Positions 53,901 through 62,423 of a DNA stretch of 64,000 nt are shown here, in pieces. Source of the DNA: Bryobacteraceae bacterium (lineage in GTDB: Bacteria > Acidobacteriota > Terriglobia > Bryobacterales > Bryobacteraceae); NCBI GenBank assembly GCA_026129905.1, contig JAHCHE010000005.1:267240-331239 (forward strand), written 5' to 3'. The notes below the pieces were generated by a model. It was not told the DNA's origin. It ran no database searches and worked only from the letters and a program-made list of their open reading frames with translations. The translations under genes were made by a program, and so were the position numbers. Every line of letters begins with the position of its first letter. Positions within the stretch are counted from its first letter, which is position 1.

Positions 53901-54530
53901 CACGAAGCGGCGACGTTCATGAAGGCGCGCGCCGTGTGGCAGTTCTTCGAAGCCGAGAGCGAAGGGAACACGATTCACCTGTTCGAGCCGGGCGCGGGTA
54001 GTCCGGCGCACTCCTTCCACTTCGGAAGGCAGGAGAAGGAGGACGGGTTGTCGCTCGCCGATTACATCCTGGAGGCGGACGAAGGCGGGCGCGACCATAT
54101 TGCGCTGTTCGTCGTCACGGCCGGCGAAGGCATTCGCGAACGGGCCGAGGAGGCCAAAGCGGCTGGCGAGTATTTCCTGTCGCACGCGCTACAGGCGCTC
54201 GGGCTCGAGACGGCCGAGGCTTGCGCGGAGTGGCTGCACCGCCGCATCCGGGAAGACTGGGGGTTCCCCGATCCCCCGTCCACGACGATGAAGGAGCGGT
54301 TCACCTCGAAGTATCGCGGCAAACGCTACAGCTTCGGCTATCCGGCATGTCCGGACCTCCAGGACCAGCAGGGCATCTGGAAACTGCTGCGGCCCGAGGA
54401 GATCGGCGTCCACCTCACCGAGGGCATGATGATGGATCCGGAAGCGAGCGTCAGCGCGCTGGTGTTCCACCATCCCGACTGCGCGTATTTCACGGTGGCC
54501 GAAGCTTCGGAGGAAGTAGGAGTACGATAG
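50955..54530 (+). CDS. metH: Cobalamin-dependent methionine synthase
   Basis: A 1191-residue protein with the four classical modules. Residues 1-325: homocysteine-binding barrel with LDGAMGTMLQQ, and zinc Cys in GLNCATGP near 231 and GGCCGTTP near 294. Residues about 340-600: pterin-binding domain (LIVGERTNVIGSRLFK). Residues about 645-880: cobalamin domain with the axial His in VKGDVHDIGKNLVE near 762. Residues about 930-1191: AdoMet activation domain with EWLHRRIREDWGF and RGKRYSFGYPACPD. It makes methionine from homocysteine and methyltetrahydrofolate. The ATG 50955 is chosen by homology; open frame reaches 50856. No cobalamin or SAM riboswitch is recognisable upstream. Confidence 0.96.
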   Translation: MTDREICRQALLETLATRILILDGAMGTMLQQRHLTAEDFGGAALEGCNENLVVTRPDVILDVHRAYFEAGADMVETDTFGGTPIVLAEYGLQDQAHRLNFEAARLARQAADEYARSGRPRFVAGSMGPTTKTITVTGGVTFPQLEEAFYAQAKALVEGGADALLLETCQDTRNTKAGMLAVERVRSELGENVPLMVSGTIEAMGTMLAGQTADAFWVSVAHGDLLSIGLNCATGPEFMTDHIRTLHGMTWTNLSCYPNAGLPNEEGLYLETPESLARQLERFVENGWLNIVGGCCGTTPAYIRAIAEMTEGRKPRSVPGRQKRAYYSGIELVEAEESNRPLIVGERTNVIGSRLFKQMVAEEKWEEATEIGRKQVRNGAHIVDVCLQSSERDEMRDIPPFYEQLIRKVKAPLMIDTTDPSAVELALTYCQGKSIINSINLEDGEEKFERVCPIARRYGAALVVGCIDEDKAQAQAFTRERKLAVAERSAGLLTAKYGVPIEDIVIDPLVFPCATGDENYIGGAVETIEAVRLIKERLPEVKTILGISNVSFGLPAAAREVVNSVFLYYSTKAGLDLAIVNAEKLERFASIPEHERRLAENLLFNTPPADVADDHPQAELLRTAPEDWREQSREQKAAINQYHIAAAAEHFRKARSKVKTLEELPLDQRLANYIIEGSKDGLIADLDRKRAEGAAPLEIINGPLMAGMNEVGRLFNNNELIVAEVLQSAEAMKAAVGYLEQFMEKAESSTRGKVILATVKGDVHDIGKNLVEIIFSNNGYRVINLGIKAPPEDIIRAYHEHAPDAMGLSGLLVKSAQQMVITSGDMREAGIRIPLLVGGAALSDKFTRTKIAPAYAAPTLYAKDAMSGLRLLNSLMDPASRDEVLRAHTHTEAPQEQERPAAGEAPRLQRRSPKVRTDIPKPAAPYLNRRVRSIPNLGEIWSYVNPYMLYGKHLGFKGNFEKALAERDPKALDLFHEVERVKHEAATFMKARAVWQFFEAESEGNTIHLFEPGAGSPAHSFHFGRQEKEDGLSLADYILEADEGGRDHIALFVVTAGEGIRERAEEAKAAGEYFLSHALQALGLETAEACAEWLHRRIREDWGFPDPPSTTMKERFTSKYRGKRYSFGYPACPDLQDQQGIWKLLRPEEIGVHLTEGMMMDPEASVSALVFHHPDCAYFTVAEASEEVGVR

Positions 54531-54539
54531 AGCGTTGTC

Positions 54540-55010
54540 ATGACGCTCACATTCCGCCCCGCCACTCCTTCCGACTACCAGCGCCTGGAAAAGCTCTGCA
54601 TCGACAGCTTCGAGCCCATCACGTGGATGAAGAGGGCCGATGAGAGCTTCGGGCCGCTCAACGGGCGGGACTGGCGCGCCCGCTGGGAGGCGCGCTTCCG
54701 GCACGCGTTCGACACCCAGAGGGTGCTGGTTGGCGAGGTGGACGGCGAAGTGGTCGCCTTCGCCAGCGGTACGCTCGATGAAGACACGCGGTTGGGATTC
54801 ATCGACCTGCTCGGCGTCGATCAGAGATACCAGGGCCGGGGATACGGGCGGCAGATGCTGCGCGGCATGCTCGAATGGATGAAAGGACAAGGGATGGTTC
54901 ACGCGAACCTGGAATGCCTGGTGGATAACGAGGTGGGCAACAACCTCTATCGCGCCGAAGGGTTCTCGGAAGTGGCGCGGTCCATTCGCTGGTTCATCAA
55001 GATTCCGTGA
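54540..55010 (+). CDS. GNAT-family N-acetyltransferase
   Basis: A 156-residue protein starting 9 bases after metH. GNAT features: beta strands and the acetyl-CoA loop FIDLLGVDQRYQGRGYGRQM (Arg-Gln-x-Gly-x-Gly) near residue 90-100, followed by NLECLVDNEVGNNLYRAEGF, the usual Asn/Tyr end. The acceptor is unknown. Placement next to metH suggests co-transcription but not a shared pathway. Confidence 0.85.
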   Translation: MTLTFRPATPSDYQRLEKLCIDSFEPITWMKRADESFGPLNGRDWRARWEARFRHAFDTQRVLVGEVDGEVVAFASGTLDEDTRLGFIDLLGVDQRYQGRGYGRQMLRGMLEWMKGQGMVHANLECLVDNEVGNNLYRAEGFSEVARSIRWFIKIP

Positions 55011-55098
55011 GCGGGCTGCCGCTCTCCAGCATGAACGTCTTCTGTATCAAGAAAAACGCAGCCTTTCGGCCGGAGGCCGTCTGCCGCACGGTCAGTGC

Positions 55099-55596
55099 TC
55101 AGGAGCCTTTGACGCGAAAGGTCCATCGCAGGGGGACGGTCTCCGGCCGGTAGCACATCTTGTCGTCGCAGGCCTGGTAGCGGAAGGTTCCTTCAATGGT
55201 GAGTTCACCGTTCTTCAACAGCGGTTGAAGGTCCTTGGCCGCGCCGACAACGAGCTCGCGGGTGAGCTGAAGCCGGCCCTCGTACACGGGAACGGTCTCG
55301 TCAATCGCTTCCAGGCGCAGCCGTTTCGACTTGGGATAGGCGACGTCGTTCGCTTTGAACGCGGGAGAAGACGGCATCCTCCAGCTAACAGGGATGTAAG
55401 TTCCCTCGACCTCGGGGGCGTAGACGTGCATGCCCGGCTTGAGATCGATGTCGAGGGCAAGCGACACGGTCTGAAGCGGCTGGACTTCCCAAGCGCCGGC
55501 GCGGCTGGACAGCTTGAGATGCTTGGTCTCCACCTCCTGGGAAGCCGCGGTGACCGCCAGCAGAAGGACCAGGCCGAGGAAACGCGCGATGCTCAC
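55099..55596 (-). CDS. Stand-alone DsbD N-terminal (alpha) domain protein, exported
   Basis: A 165-residue protein with a signal peptide (RFLGLVLLLAVTAAS). It matches the periplasmic Ig-like DsbD-alpha domain: LSLALDIDLKPGMHVYAPE-like region, and near the C-terminus the redox Cys pair in YQACDDKMCYRPETVPLRW (CxxxxC). DsbD-alpha passes electrons to periplasmic acceptors; the membrane and thioredoxin-like domains of DsbD are missing. It starts 4 bases after the stop of the sigma-54 regulator gene and is probably co-transcribed. It may serve thiol-redox control or metal chaperoning. Confidence 0.78.
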   Translation of the reverse strand: MSIARFLGLVLLLAVTAASQEVETKHLKLSSRAGAWEVQPLQTVSLALDIDLKPGMHVYAPEVEGTYIPVSWRMPSSPAFKANDVAYPKSKRLRLEAIDETVPVYEGRLQLTRELVVGAAKDLQPLLKNGELTIEGTFRYQACDDKMCYRPETVPLRWTFRVKGS

Positions 55597-55600
55597 TCCC

Positions 55601-57052
55601 CTATTCTCCCATGCCGTCCGCTTCCGCTTCCTCGCGCGAGACGCCGAGCTTGCGGATCTTCTCCTGAAGGCTCTGGCGCTCCAGTCCGATGGCTTGCGCG
55701 GTGCGGGTCACGTTGCCGCCGTGCTCCTTCAGCTTCAGGCGCAGGTATTCGGTTTCGAAGAGCCGCCGCGCATCGCGATAGTCGGGCGCCGCGAAAGGTC
55801 CGTCGGGAAGCGGCGCTTCTCGCGAGGAATCGGGCGCCAGGACGATGTCCACGTCGGCGGCGGTAACCGCGTCGCCGCGCGCGAGGACAAAGAGCTTCTC
55901 GGTGAAGTTGCGCAACTGCCGGACGTTGCCGGGCCAGCGCTGCGCCCGAATGCGCAGCAGCGCTTCGCGCTGGAGCGCCGGCCCCTGCCGCCCGTACTTG
56001 CGTTGCAGGTCCGCCCAGAACCGCTCGGCCAGGATCAGAATGTCGTCGCCACGCTCCCGCAGCGGCGGGAGACGGAGGGTGACGCCGGCCAGCCGGTAGT
56101 AGAGGTCTTCGCGAAAGCGGCCGTCCCGGACAGCCAACTGCAGATCCTGGTTGGTGGCGCTGATCAGCCGGACATCCACATGGATCGTCTGCGCGCCGCC
56201 CAGCCGCTCGATGGCGCCGGACTCCGCCGCGCGAAGGATTTTCGGCTGTATGTGCGGCGCCATTTCCCCGATCTCGTCGAGAAACAGGACGCCGCGATGC
56301 GCCATCTCAAACCGGCCGGCGTTGGAGCGCACGGCGCCGGTGAAAGCGCCCTTCTCGTAGCCGAAGAGTTCGCTTTCCACCAGCGATTCCGGCAGCGCGG
56401 AGCAGTTGAGGGCGACGAAACGGGCCTTGGAGCGGGCGCTCCGCGCGTGGATTTCCTGGGCGAGCAGATCCTTGCCGGTCCCGCTCTCACCCAGCAGGAG
56501 GACGGGCAGATCGGTGGGCGCGACGCGGGCGGCGGTGTGGAAGACGTCGCGCATGGCGGCGGAGGCGCCGATCATGCGGCCGAACTGCCCTTCTTCGGCC
56601 AGGAGTTGGCGGAGGTCCTGGACCTCCAACCGCAGTTCCTGACGTTCCACCGCGCGGCTGACCACCAGCCGCAATTCATCGAGGTCGTACGGCTTGGCCA
56701 GGTAGTCGTACGCGCCGGCCTTCATGGCTTCCACCGCCAGGCGCTCCGAGCCGTGGGCGGTTATCATGACGACGGCGGGCGCATCGCTTCGACCGGCAAG
56801 CTCGCGAAGCAGGACGAGCCCGTCTTCGCCCGGCATGCTGTAGTCCAGCAGGACGACGACCGGACGGTCGCCTTTCAGACTGACGCGCGCTTCTGGAACC
56901 GAGCCGGCTTCGCAAACCTGGTATTCGCTCTCAAAGACGCGCCGCAGCGCGAACCGCGCCGCCGGTTCGTCGTCGACGACGAGGATGGTGTGTCTAGGCC
57001 GAGCCACGCAAGGGATATCATAATCCCGCCAATCGCGCGCGGACGATGTCAT
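55601..57052 (-). CDS. Sigma-54-dependent NtrC-type response regulator
   Basis: A 483-residue protein. Receiver domain: ILVVDDEPAARFALRRVFES at the start, phospho-Asp in VVLLDYSMPGEDG and TAHGSERLAVEAMKAGAYDY. Central AAA domain: GESGTGKDLLAQEIHARSAR (Walker A), GYEKGAFTGA (sigma-54 contact loop), GVLFLDEIGEM (Walker B). C-terminal Fis-type HTH: GNVTRTAQAIGLERQSLQEK. ATG 57052 has GAGGGG at a good distance; GTG 57007 is an alternative with a TATGAT box just ahead. No sensor kinase is in the window. It is divergent from the CusBA-like genes by 64 bases and could regulate them. Confidence 0.93.
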   Translation of the reverse strand: MTSSARDWRDYDIPCVARPRHTILVVDDEPAARFALRRVFESEYQVCEAGSVPEARVSLKGDRPVVVLLDYSMPGEDGLVLLRELAGRSDAPAVVMITAHGSERLAVEAMKAGAYDYLAKPYDLDELRLVVSRAVERQELRLEVQDLRQLLAEEGQFGRMIGASAAMRDVFHTAARVAPTDLPVLLLGESGTGKDLLAQEIHARSARSKARFVALNCSALPESLVESELFGYEKGAFTGAVRSNAGRFEMAHRGVLFLDEIGEMAPHIQPKILRAAESGAIERLGGAQTIHVDVRLISATNQDLQLAVRDGRFREDLYYRLAGVTLRLPPLRERGDDILILAERFWADLQRKYGRQGPALQREALLRIRAQRWPGNVRQLRNFTEKLFVLARGDAVTAADVDIVLAPDSSREAPLPDGPFAAPDYRDARRLFETEYLRLKLKEHGGNVTRTAQAIGLERQSLQEKIRKLGVSREEAEADGMGE

Positions 57053-57101
57053 CGAAAGCCCCTCGCGGCCGCGGTTCGGTTCGGGCGTGTTTTTTTGGGC
57101 T

Positions 57102-57110
57102 TGGTATACT
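57102..57110 (+). promoter_or_regulatory. Extended -10 promoter of the efflux genes
   Basis: TGGTATACT (57102-57110) is an extended -10 box (TGx plus TATACT). The ATG at 57117 lies 6 bases after it, so transcription would start at the start codon. No ribosome site is present. No -35 box is evident, as expected for extended -10 promoters. Confidence 0.6.
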
Positions 57111-57116
57111 ACGACA

Positions 57117-58571
57117 ATGCACCGGCCAGCGAATGTAGCGGTCGTTCTGCTGGTGGCTGCGGGGGCGTTCCTTGGAGGGTCGTGGTACGCGCGGCAATCC
57201 CTGAATCAAGACCGGACGGACGCGAGTCGCAAGCCGCTCCGCTACGTCTGTCCCATGCATCCCCAGTACACGTCGGATAAGCCGGGTCAGGCGCCGTGCT
57301 GCGGCATGCCGCTCGAGCCGGTCTACGCGGGAATGGCCGCTCCGAAGGAGAGCGGGGCGCCCGCGGGCGCCATCCACGTGGACGCAGACAGGCAGCAGTT
57401 GATCGGCGTCCGCACCCAGCGGGCGGCGAAGGAGGGGGGCCGATTCACCATCCGCACGACGGGGCGCGTGGCGGCGGACGAGAACCGGCTTTACCGGGTA
57501 AACGCGGCGAGGGACCTGTGGATCCGGAAGGTCTACCCGCCGATCGTGGGGAGCCGGGTGCGCAAGGACGAGCCGCTGGTCGAATTCTGGGCCGCCAATC
57601 TCTATAGCGCCGGGGAAGCCTACCTGTACGCGCTGGACGCGCGGGACCGGCAGGCGAAGACAACCCAGAACAGCCCGACGCAGTTGCAGCCGCTGGAGTA
57701 TCGCGCGCGCCAGGCGCTGGAGAATCTGCAGAACCTCGGCGTGACGGACTCCGACATCGAAGAGATGACGCGGACGCGGGAGCCAAAGAGCATGATCCTG
57801 CTGCGGTCGCCGACCGACGGGGTGGTCCTGTCGCGGACTGCCACGATGGGCGACCGGGTAGGCGCCTCGACCGAACTGTACCAGATCGCCGAACTGGGTC
57901 AGGTCTGGATCTACGCGGACCTGTTTGAGAACGAGGCGCGGTACGTGCGGCCGGGCATGACGGCGCGGGCGCGGGTGGCGGCGCGGGACCTGTCGTTCAA
58001 CGCCCGGGTCAGCGAGGTGCCGCCGGCGTTCGACGCGCAGTCGCGAATCATGAAGGTGCGGCTGGACGCGGCGAACCCGCGGATGGCGCTGTGGCCGGGC
58101 ATGTTCGTGGACGTGGAGTTTCTGATCGAACTGCCGCCGGCGATCTCGGTTCCGGCGGGGGCGGTGATGGACTCGGGGCGGCAGAGGACCGTTTTCGTGG
58201 CCAGGGGGAACGGGTACTTCGAGCCGAGGCCGGTGGAAACCGGTTGGCGGTTCGGCGACCGGATCGAGATCGTTCAAGGACTGGCTTCGGACGAAGAGAT
58301 TGTGGCCGAGGGCAACTTCCTGCTGGATTCTGAAAGCCGGATGCGGATGGCGGCGGCCGGGGTGGAGGAGGCCGCGAAGGACCCGGTATGCGGGATGCAG
58401 GTGGACCGGAGGAAGGCGCGCGCCGGGGGACTGACCGGCGAGTTCGAAGGCAAGGTCCGCTATTTCTGTTCCGAACACTGTAAGAAGACGTTCGATAAAG
58501 ATCCGGCCAGGTACGCGGCGGGACCGGGCCGGGACAAACCGCACACGACGATGCGGAACGCCGGTTCATGA
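57117..58571 (+). CDS. Heavy-metal RND efflux periplasmic adaptor, CusB-like, with N-terminal HMBD and C-terminal YHS domains
   Basis: A 484-residue protein. After a membrane anchor (ANVAVVLLVAAGAFLGGSWY) comes a heavy-metal-binding domain, YVCPMHPQYTSDKPGQAPCC and GMPLEP. The adaptor core has barrel-sandwich strands (WIRKVYPPIVGSRVRKDEPL), a coiled hairpin, and beta-barrel strands (VWIYADLFENEARYVRPGMT). At the C-terminus a YHS domain (KDPVCGMQVDRRKARAG, VRYFCSEHCKKTFDKDP) adds a further metal site. It should link the RND pump to an outer membrane channel for copper or silver export. The RND gene overlaps by 4 bases. Confidence 0.91.
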   Translation: MHRPANVAVVLLVAAGAFLGGSWYARQSLNQDRTDASRKPLRYVCPMHPQYTSDKPGQAPCCGMPLEPVYAGMAAPKESGAPAGAIHVDADRQQLIGVRTQRAAKEGGRFTIRTTGRVAADENRLYRVNAARDLWIRKVYPPIVGSRVRKDEPLVEFWAANLYSAGEAYLYALDARDRQAKTTQNSPTQLQPLEYRARQALENLQNLGVTDSDIEEMTRTREPKSMILLRSPTDGVVLSRTATMGDRVGASTELYQIAELGQVWIYADLFENEARYVRPGMTARARVAARDLSFNARVSEVPPAFDAQSRIMKVRLDAANPRMALWPGMFVDVEFLIELPPAISVPAGAVMDSGRQRTVFVARGNGYFEPRPVETGWRFGDRIEIVQGLASDEEIVAEGNFLLDSESRMRMAAAGVEEAAKDPVCGMQVDRRKARAGGLTGEFEGKVRYFCSEHCKKTFDKDPARYAAGPGRDKPHTTMRNAGS

Positions 58572-61500
58572 TCAACCGCGTTATCGACTTCTCGGCGCGA
58601 AATCAATCGATCGTGTTTCTGCTGGTGGCGGCGGCGGCCCTGGGGGGGCTGTGGGCGATGTACCGCGTGCCGCTGGACGCGATTCCCGACCTCAGCGACA
58701 CCCAGGTGATCGTCTACTCGCGCTGGGACCGCAGCCCGGACGTGATCGAGGACCAGGTGACGTATCCGATCGTGTCGGCGATGCTGGGGTCGCCGAAGGT
58801 GCACGCGGTGCGGGGGGTGTCGGACTTCGGGTACTCGTTCGTGTACGTGATCTTCGAGGAAGGCACGGACATTTACTGGGCGCGGTCGCGGACCATGGAG
58901 TACCTGTCGGGCGTGCGGGAGCGGCTGCCGGAAGGCGTCAAGACGGAGTTGGGACCGGACGCGACGGGGCTAGGGTGGATCTTCCAGTACGCGCTGGTGG
59001 ACAAATCGGGGAAGCTGACGCTGCCGGAACTACGGACGTATCAGGAGTGGCGGCTGCGGTTCTACTTGAAGTCCGTGCCGGGCGTGGCGGAGGTGGCCAC
59101 GGTGGGGGGATTCGGGCAGCAGTACCAGGTGAACGTGGATCCGAACCGGCTGCTGCAATACGAGATTCCGCTGAGCCGGGTGGTGGAAGCGGTGCGCGGC
59201 GGGAACGTGGAAACGGGCGGACGGCTGCTGGAGTTCGGCGGGACGGAGTACATGGTGCGGGGGCGGGGCTACGCCCGGTCGCTGGCCGACATCGAGAACG
59301 TGGCGCTGGCGGCGAGCGAGACGGGGACGCCGATCCGGGTGAGGGACGTCGCGCAGGTGACGATGGGGCCGGAGATCCGGCGCGGCGTGGCGGACCTGGA
59401 CGGGACGGGCGACGTGGTTTCCGGCATCGTCGTGATGCGCCAGGGCGAGAACGCGCTGGACGTGATCGACCGCGTAAAGGCCAAGCTCCGGGAGATCGAG
59501 CCGGGGCTGCCCGCGGGCGTGGAGATCGTGCCGGTCTACGACCGGTCCGAGCTGATCCACCGGTCGATCGACACGCTGAAACGGACGGTTGCGGAAGTAA
59601 TCGTCACCGTTTTCCTGGTAATTCTCGTCTTTTTGTGGCATTTTCCAAGCGCGGTGATCCCGATGATCACCATCCCGCTGGCGATCCTGATTTCGTTCCT
59701 GCCGTTCCACATGCTGGGCGTGACGGCGAACATCATGTCGCTGGGCGGGATCGCGATTGCGATCGGGGCGATGGTGGACGCGGCGATCGTGGTGGTGGAG
59801 CAGTCGCACAAGAAGCTGGAGGAGTGGGACCGGGCGGGCCGGAAGCGGGAATACCGGGAAGTGATCATCGAGGCGGTGAAGGAGGTGGGCGGTCCGAGCT
59901 TCTTCGCGCTGCTGGTGATCGCGGTGGCGTTCCTGCCGGTGCTGGCGCTGGAGGCGCAGGAAGGGCGGCTGTTCAAGCCGCTGGCGTACACGAAGAACCT
60001 GGCGATGATCGTGGCGGCGGCGCTGGCCATCACGTTCGATCCGGCGCTGCGGCTGTGGTTCACGAGGCTGCGGGCCTACGATTTCCGGCCGCGGTGGCTG
60101 TGCCGGGCGGCCAACGCCGCGATCGGGGATAAGGTGCGGCGCGAGGAGAACCATCCGGTGAGCCGGCTGCTGATCCGGGCGTACGATCCGGCGGCGCGAT
60201 GGGCGTTGGGCCACCGGCGAGCGGTGATCGGGGGCTCACTGGCGCTGATGGCGCTGACGGTTCCGGTGTTCTGGAGCCTGGGTTCGGAATTCATGCCGCC
60301 GCTCGATGAAGGCGCGCTGTTTTACATGCCGTCGACGATGCCGGGGCTATCGATCGGGGAGGCGGAACGGCTACTGCAAGCGACGAACCGGATCATCAAA
60401 CGGTTTCCGGAGGTGGACCGGGTGCTGGGGAAAGCGGGGCGGGCCGAGACGGCGACCGATCCCGCGCCGTTGTCGATGCTGGAGACGGTGATCACGCTGA
60501 AGCCGAAGCCGGAGTGGCGGCGGGTGAAGACCTGGTATTCCGAGTTGGCGCCGGAGTGGCTGCAGCCGCTGTTCCGGCGGGTGACGCCGGACCATATTTC
60601 GCGCGAGGCGCTGGTCGCGGAGATGCACCAGGCGCTGACCATTCCGGGAGTATCGAACTCGTGGACGATGCCGATACGGGCGCGGATCGACATGCTGAGC
60701 ACGGGCATGCGAACGCCGGTGGGGCTGAAGGTTCAAGGGGCGGACCTGGAGACGATCGAGGAGATCGGCGCGCGGGTGGAAGGAACGCTGGGGAAGGTCC
60801 GGGGCGCGCGCAGCGTGTTCGCCGAGCGGACGGCGGGCGGCTACTTCCTGGATTTCGAGTGGCGGCGGGACGAGCTGGCGCGCTACGGGCTGAGCATCGA
60901 GGACGCGCAGCGGGCGGTGGAGAACGCCATCGGCGGGGCGAACGTCACGACGACGGTGGAGGGCCGCGAGCGGTACCCGGTGAACGTACGCTACATGCGG
61001 GATTTCCGGTCCGACTTCACGGCGCTGAACCGGGTGTTGGTGGAATCGGGCGACGGGGCGCGGCAATTGCCGCTGGGGCAGTTGGCCGATATCAAGGTTT
61101 CGAGCGGGCCGGCGATGATCCGGAACGAGGACGGGTTGTTGACGGGCTACGTGTACGTGGACGTGGCGGACCGCGATCCGAACGGCTTCGTCGAGGAGGC
61201 GCGCGACGCGGTGCGGCGGGAGGTGGCGCTGCCGGCGGGGTACTCGATCGTCTGGAGCGGGCAGTATGAGGCGATGCAGCGGGTGCAGAGGCGGCTGCTG
61301 CTGGTGGTCCCGCTGACGCTGTTCCTTATTCTGCTGCTGCTCTACCTGAACACGCGATCGCTGACCAAGACGGCAATTGTGCTGCTGGCGGTGCCGTTTT
61401 CGGCGATCGGGGCGGTCTGGTTGCTGTACCTGCTGGGCTACAACATGAGCGTCGCGGCGTGGGTAGGGCTGATCGCGCTGCTGGGGATCGACGCCGAGAC

Positions 61501-61867
61501 GGGCGTGTTCATGCTGCTGTACCTGGACCTGGCGTACAACCGGGCGAAGGCGGAAGGGCGGCTCGGCACGCGGGCGGAACTGCGGGAGGCGATTCTGGAG
61601 GGGGCGGTGAAGCGGATCCGGCCGAAGTTCATGACGGTGGCCACGGCGTTCATCGGGCTGATGCCGGTAATGTGGGCGACGGGGGCGGGGTCGGACGTGA
61701 TGAAGCGGATCGCGGCGCCGATGATCGGGGGGATTCTGACGTCATTTCTGCTGGAATTGCTGGTATATCCTGTGATTTACGAGATTTGGCGGTGGGATTT
61801 CGGGCTGAAGCGGGGGCTGCCGGCGGAGGCGAGCGACGGGCCGCGAGAGGCGCTGCGGGTAGGGTAG
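58568..61867 (+). CDS. Heavy-metal RND efflux pump, CusA/CzcA-like
   Basis: A 1099-residue inner membrane pump. HME-family features: VPLDAIPDLSDTQVIVYSRW at the first periplasmic domain, GLGWIFQYALVD, and VSLxxxI-type TM4 region LGGIAIAIGAMVDAAIVVVEQ (HME TM4 Asp), and repeats in the second half (LIALLGIDAETGVFMLLYLD). The central Met-rich stretch FMPPLDEGALFYMPSTMPG and IDMLSTGMRTPVGLKVQ would give Cu/Ag methionine ligands. About twelve helices are visible. It works with the adaptor at 57117. No outer membrane factor (CusC-like) gene follows. Confidence 0.93.
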   Translation: MINRVIDFSARNQSIVFLLVAAAALGGLWAMYRVPLDAIPDLSDTQVIVYSRWDRSPDVIEDQVTYPIVSAMLGSPKVHAVRGVSDFGYSFVYVIFEEGTDIYWARSRTMEYLSGVRERLPEGVKTELGPDATGLGWIFQYALVDKSGKLTLPELRTYQEWRLRFYLKSVPGVAEVATVGGFGQQYQVNVDPNRLLQYEIPLSRVVEAVRGGNVETGGRLLEFGGTEYMVRGRGYARSLADIENVALAASETGTPIRVRDVAQVTMGPEIRRGVADLDGTGDVVSGIVVMRQGENALDVIDRVKAKLREIEPGLPAGVEIVPVYDRSELIHRSIDTLKRTVAEVIVTVFLVILVFLWHFPSAVIPMITIPLAILISFLPFHMLGVTANIMSLGGIAIAIGAMVDAAIVVVEQSHKKLEEWDRAGRKREYREVIIEAVKEVGGPSFFALLVIAVAFLPVLALEAQEGRLFKPLAYTKNLAMIVAAALAITFDPALRLWFTRLRAYDFRPRWLCRAANAAIGDKVRREENHPVSRLLIRAYDPAARWALGHRRAVIGGSLALMALTVPVFWSLGSEFMPPLDEGALFYMPSTMPGLSIGEAERLLQATNRIIKRFPEVDRVLGKAGRAETATDPAPLSMLETVITLKPKPEWRRVKTWYSELAPEWLQPLFRRVTPDHISREALVAEMHQALTIPGVSNSWTMPIRARIDMLSTGMRTPVGLKVQGADLETIEEIGARVEGTLGKVRGARSVFAERTAGGYFLDFEWRRDELARYGLSIEDAQRAVENAIGGANVTTTVEGRERYPVNVRYMRDFRSDFTALNRVLVESGDGARQLPLGQLADIKVSSGPAMIRNEDGLLTGYVYVDVADRDPNGFVEEARDAVRREVALPAGYSIVWSGQYEAMQRVQRRLLLVVPLTLFLILLLLYLNTRSLTKTAIVLLAVPFSAIGAVWLLYLLGYNMSVAAWVGLIALLGIDAETGVFMLLYLDLAYNRAKAEGRLGTRAELREAILEGAVKRIRPKFMTVATAFIGLMPVMWATGAGSDVMKRIAAPMIGGILTSFLLELLVYPVIYEIWRWDFGLKRGLPAEASDGPREALRVG

Positions 61868-61890
61868 GCGAGGAGGGGGAGGAGGGGCCA

Positions 61891-62099
61891 TCAGACGGTG
61901 ATTTCGATTTCGCGCGTACTCGCCGTCAAGGGCATACCACGTTCCGCGCGAACAGCCAAGCATTCGCGGATTGCATCCGCGATGTTCGCTTCCGCTTCGG
62001 CTTCTGTTTGCCCTTGGCTGACACACAGCCAGGAATCGAAGGACAATCAGCAATGTACATGCCGTCCTCGTCCTGGTAGATGCTAACGACGAACTTCAT
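61891..62099 (-). pseudogene. Frameshifted HicB-family antitoxin
   Basis: From ATG 62099 the frame reads MKFVVSIYQDEDGMYIADCP and SIPGCVS; after a shift near 62014-62022 another frame continues QGQTEAEAEANIADAIRECL and AVRAERGMPLTASTREIEITV and stops at TGA 61891-61893. Joined, they make a normal small HicB/UPF0150 fold of about 68 residues. The shift looks like two extra bases (or one missing). In the original frame a stop follows after about 57 residues. No HicA toxin is recognisable next to it. The efflux pump gene ends 23 bases away. Confidence 0.75.
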
Positions 62100-62191
62100 C
62101 TCTTCATTCTATCTTGCGCGCCCATCAGCGCCGATGCGGGGCGGGACCGAGGGCGGACCGGTGGCGGGCGGCGGGTTGTTGGGCTGTATGG

Positions 62192-62232
62192 GCGGGACTG
62201 GGAGTCCCGCGCAGCCTAAGATGCTGCCCCAC
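62192..62232 (+). repeat. Two-hairpin palindromic repeat, copy C
   Basis: GCGGGACT-GGG-AGTCCCGC (62192-62210, 8-bp stem) followed by GCAGC-7 bases-GCTGC (62211-62227) and CCCCAC. The same order of a large hairpin, a small hairpin and CCCCAC occurs in copies B and D. The stretch 62100-62423 otherwise shows no gene I can support. Confidence 0.75.
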
Positions 62233-62423
62233 AAATAGGGATTCTTGAGGGTATAAAGCGTTATATTTTTCTCATCGATTCGACACTTTCGTTACTATTC
62301 GACGGAGTTTCGGAGGCAGAGGCGTTCGAGGCGGGGTTGAGGGCGTCCTTTGGGTTCGTTCGGTTGGAGACCGAGGCCGCGGCGGTCCTGGGCGGCGGCG
62401 CGGTTGGCTTCGCATCCGGCGGG

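Noticed and set aside
51936..54185. A 749-codon open frame on the reverse strand of metH, and similar long reverse frames over the FG-GAP gene (18560-20548), the RND gene (59030-60214) and the radical SAM gene (16564-18141).
   Set aside because: They lie opposite strongly conserved proteins, have Arg/His/Gln/Val-rich sequences with no recognisable fold, and are expected by chance in GC-rich DNA.
55025..55098. A terminator-like hairpin (CGGCC-TCC-GGCCG) with a distant T5 run after the DsbD-alpha gene.
   Set aside because: The T-run is about a dozen bases from the stem, so it does not fit an intrinsic terminator.
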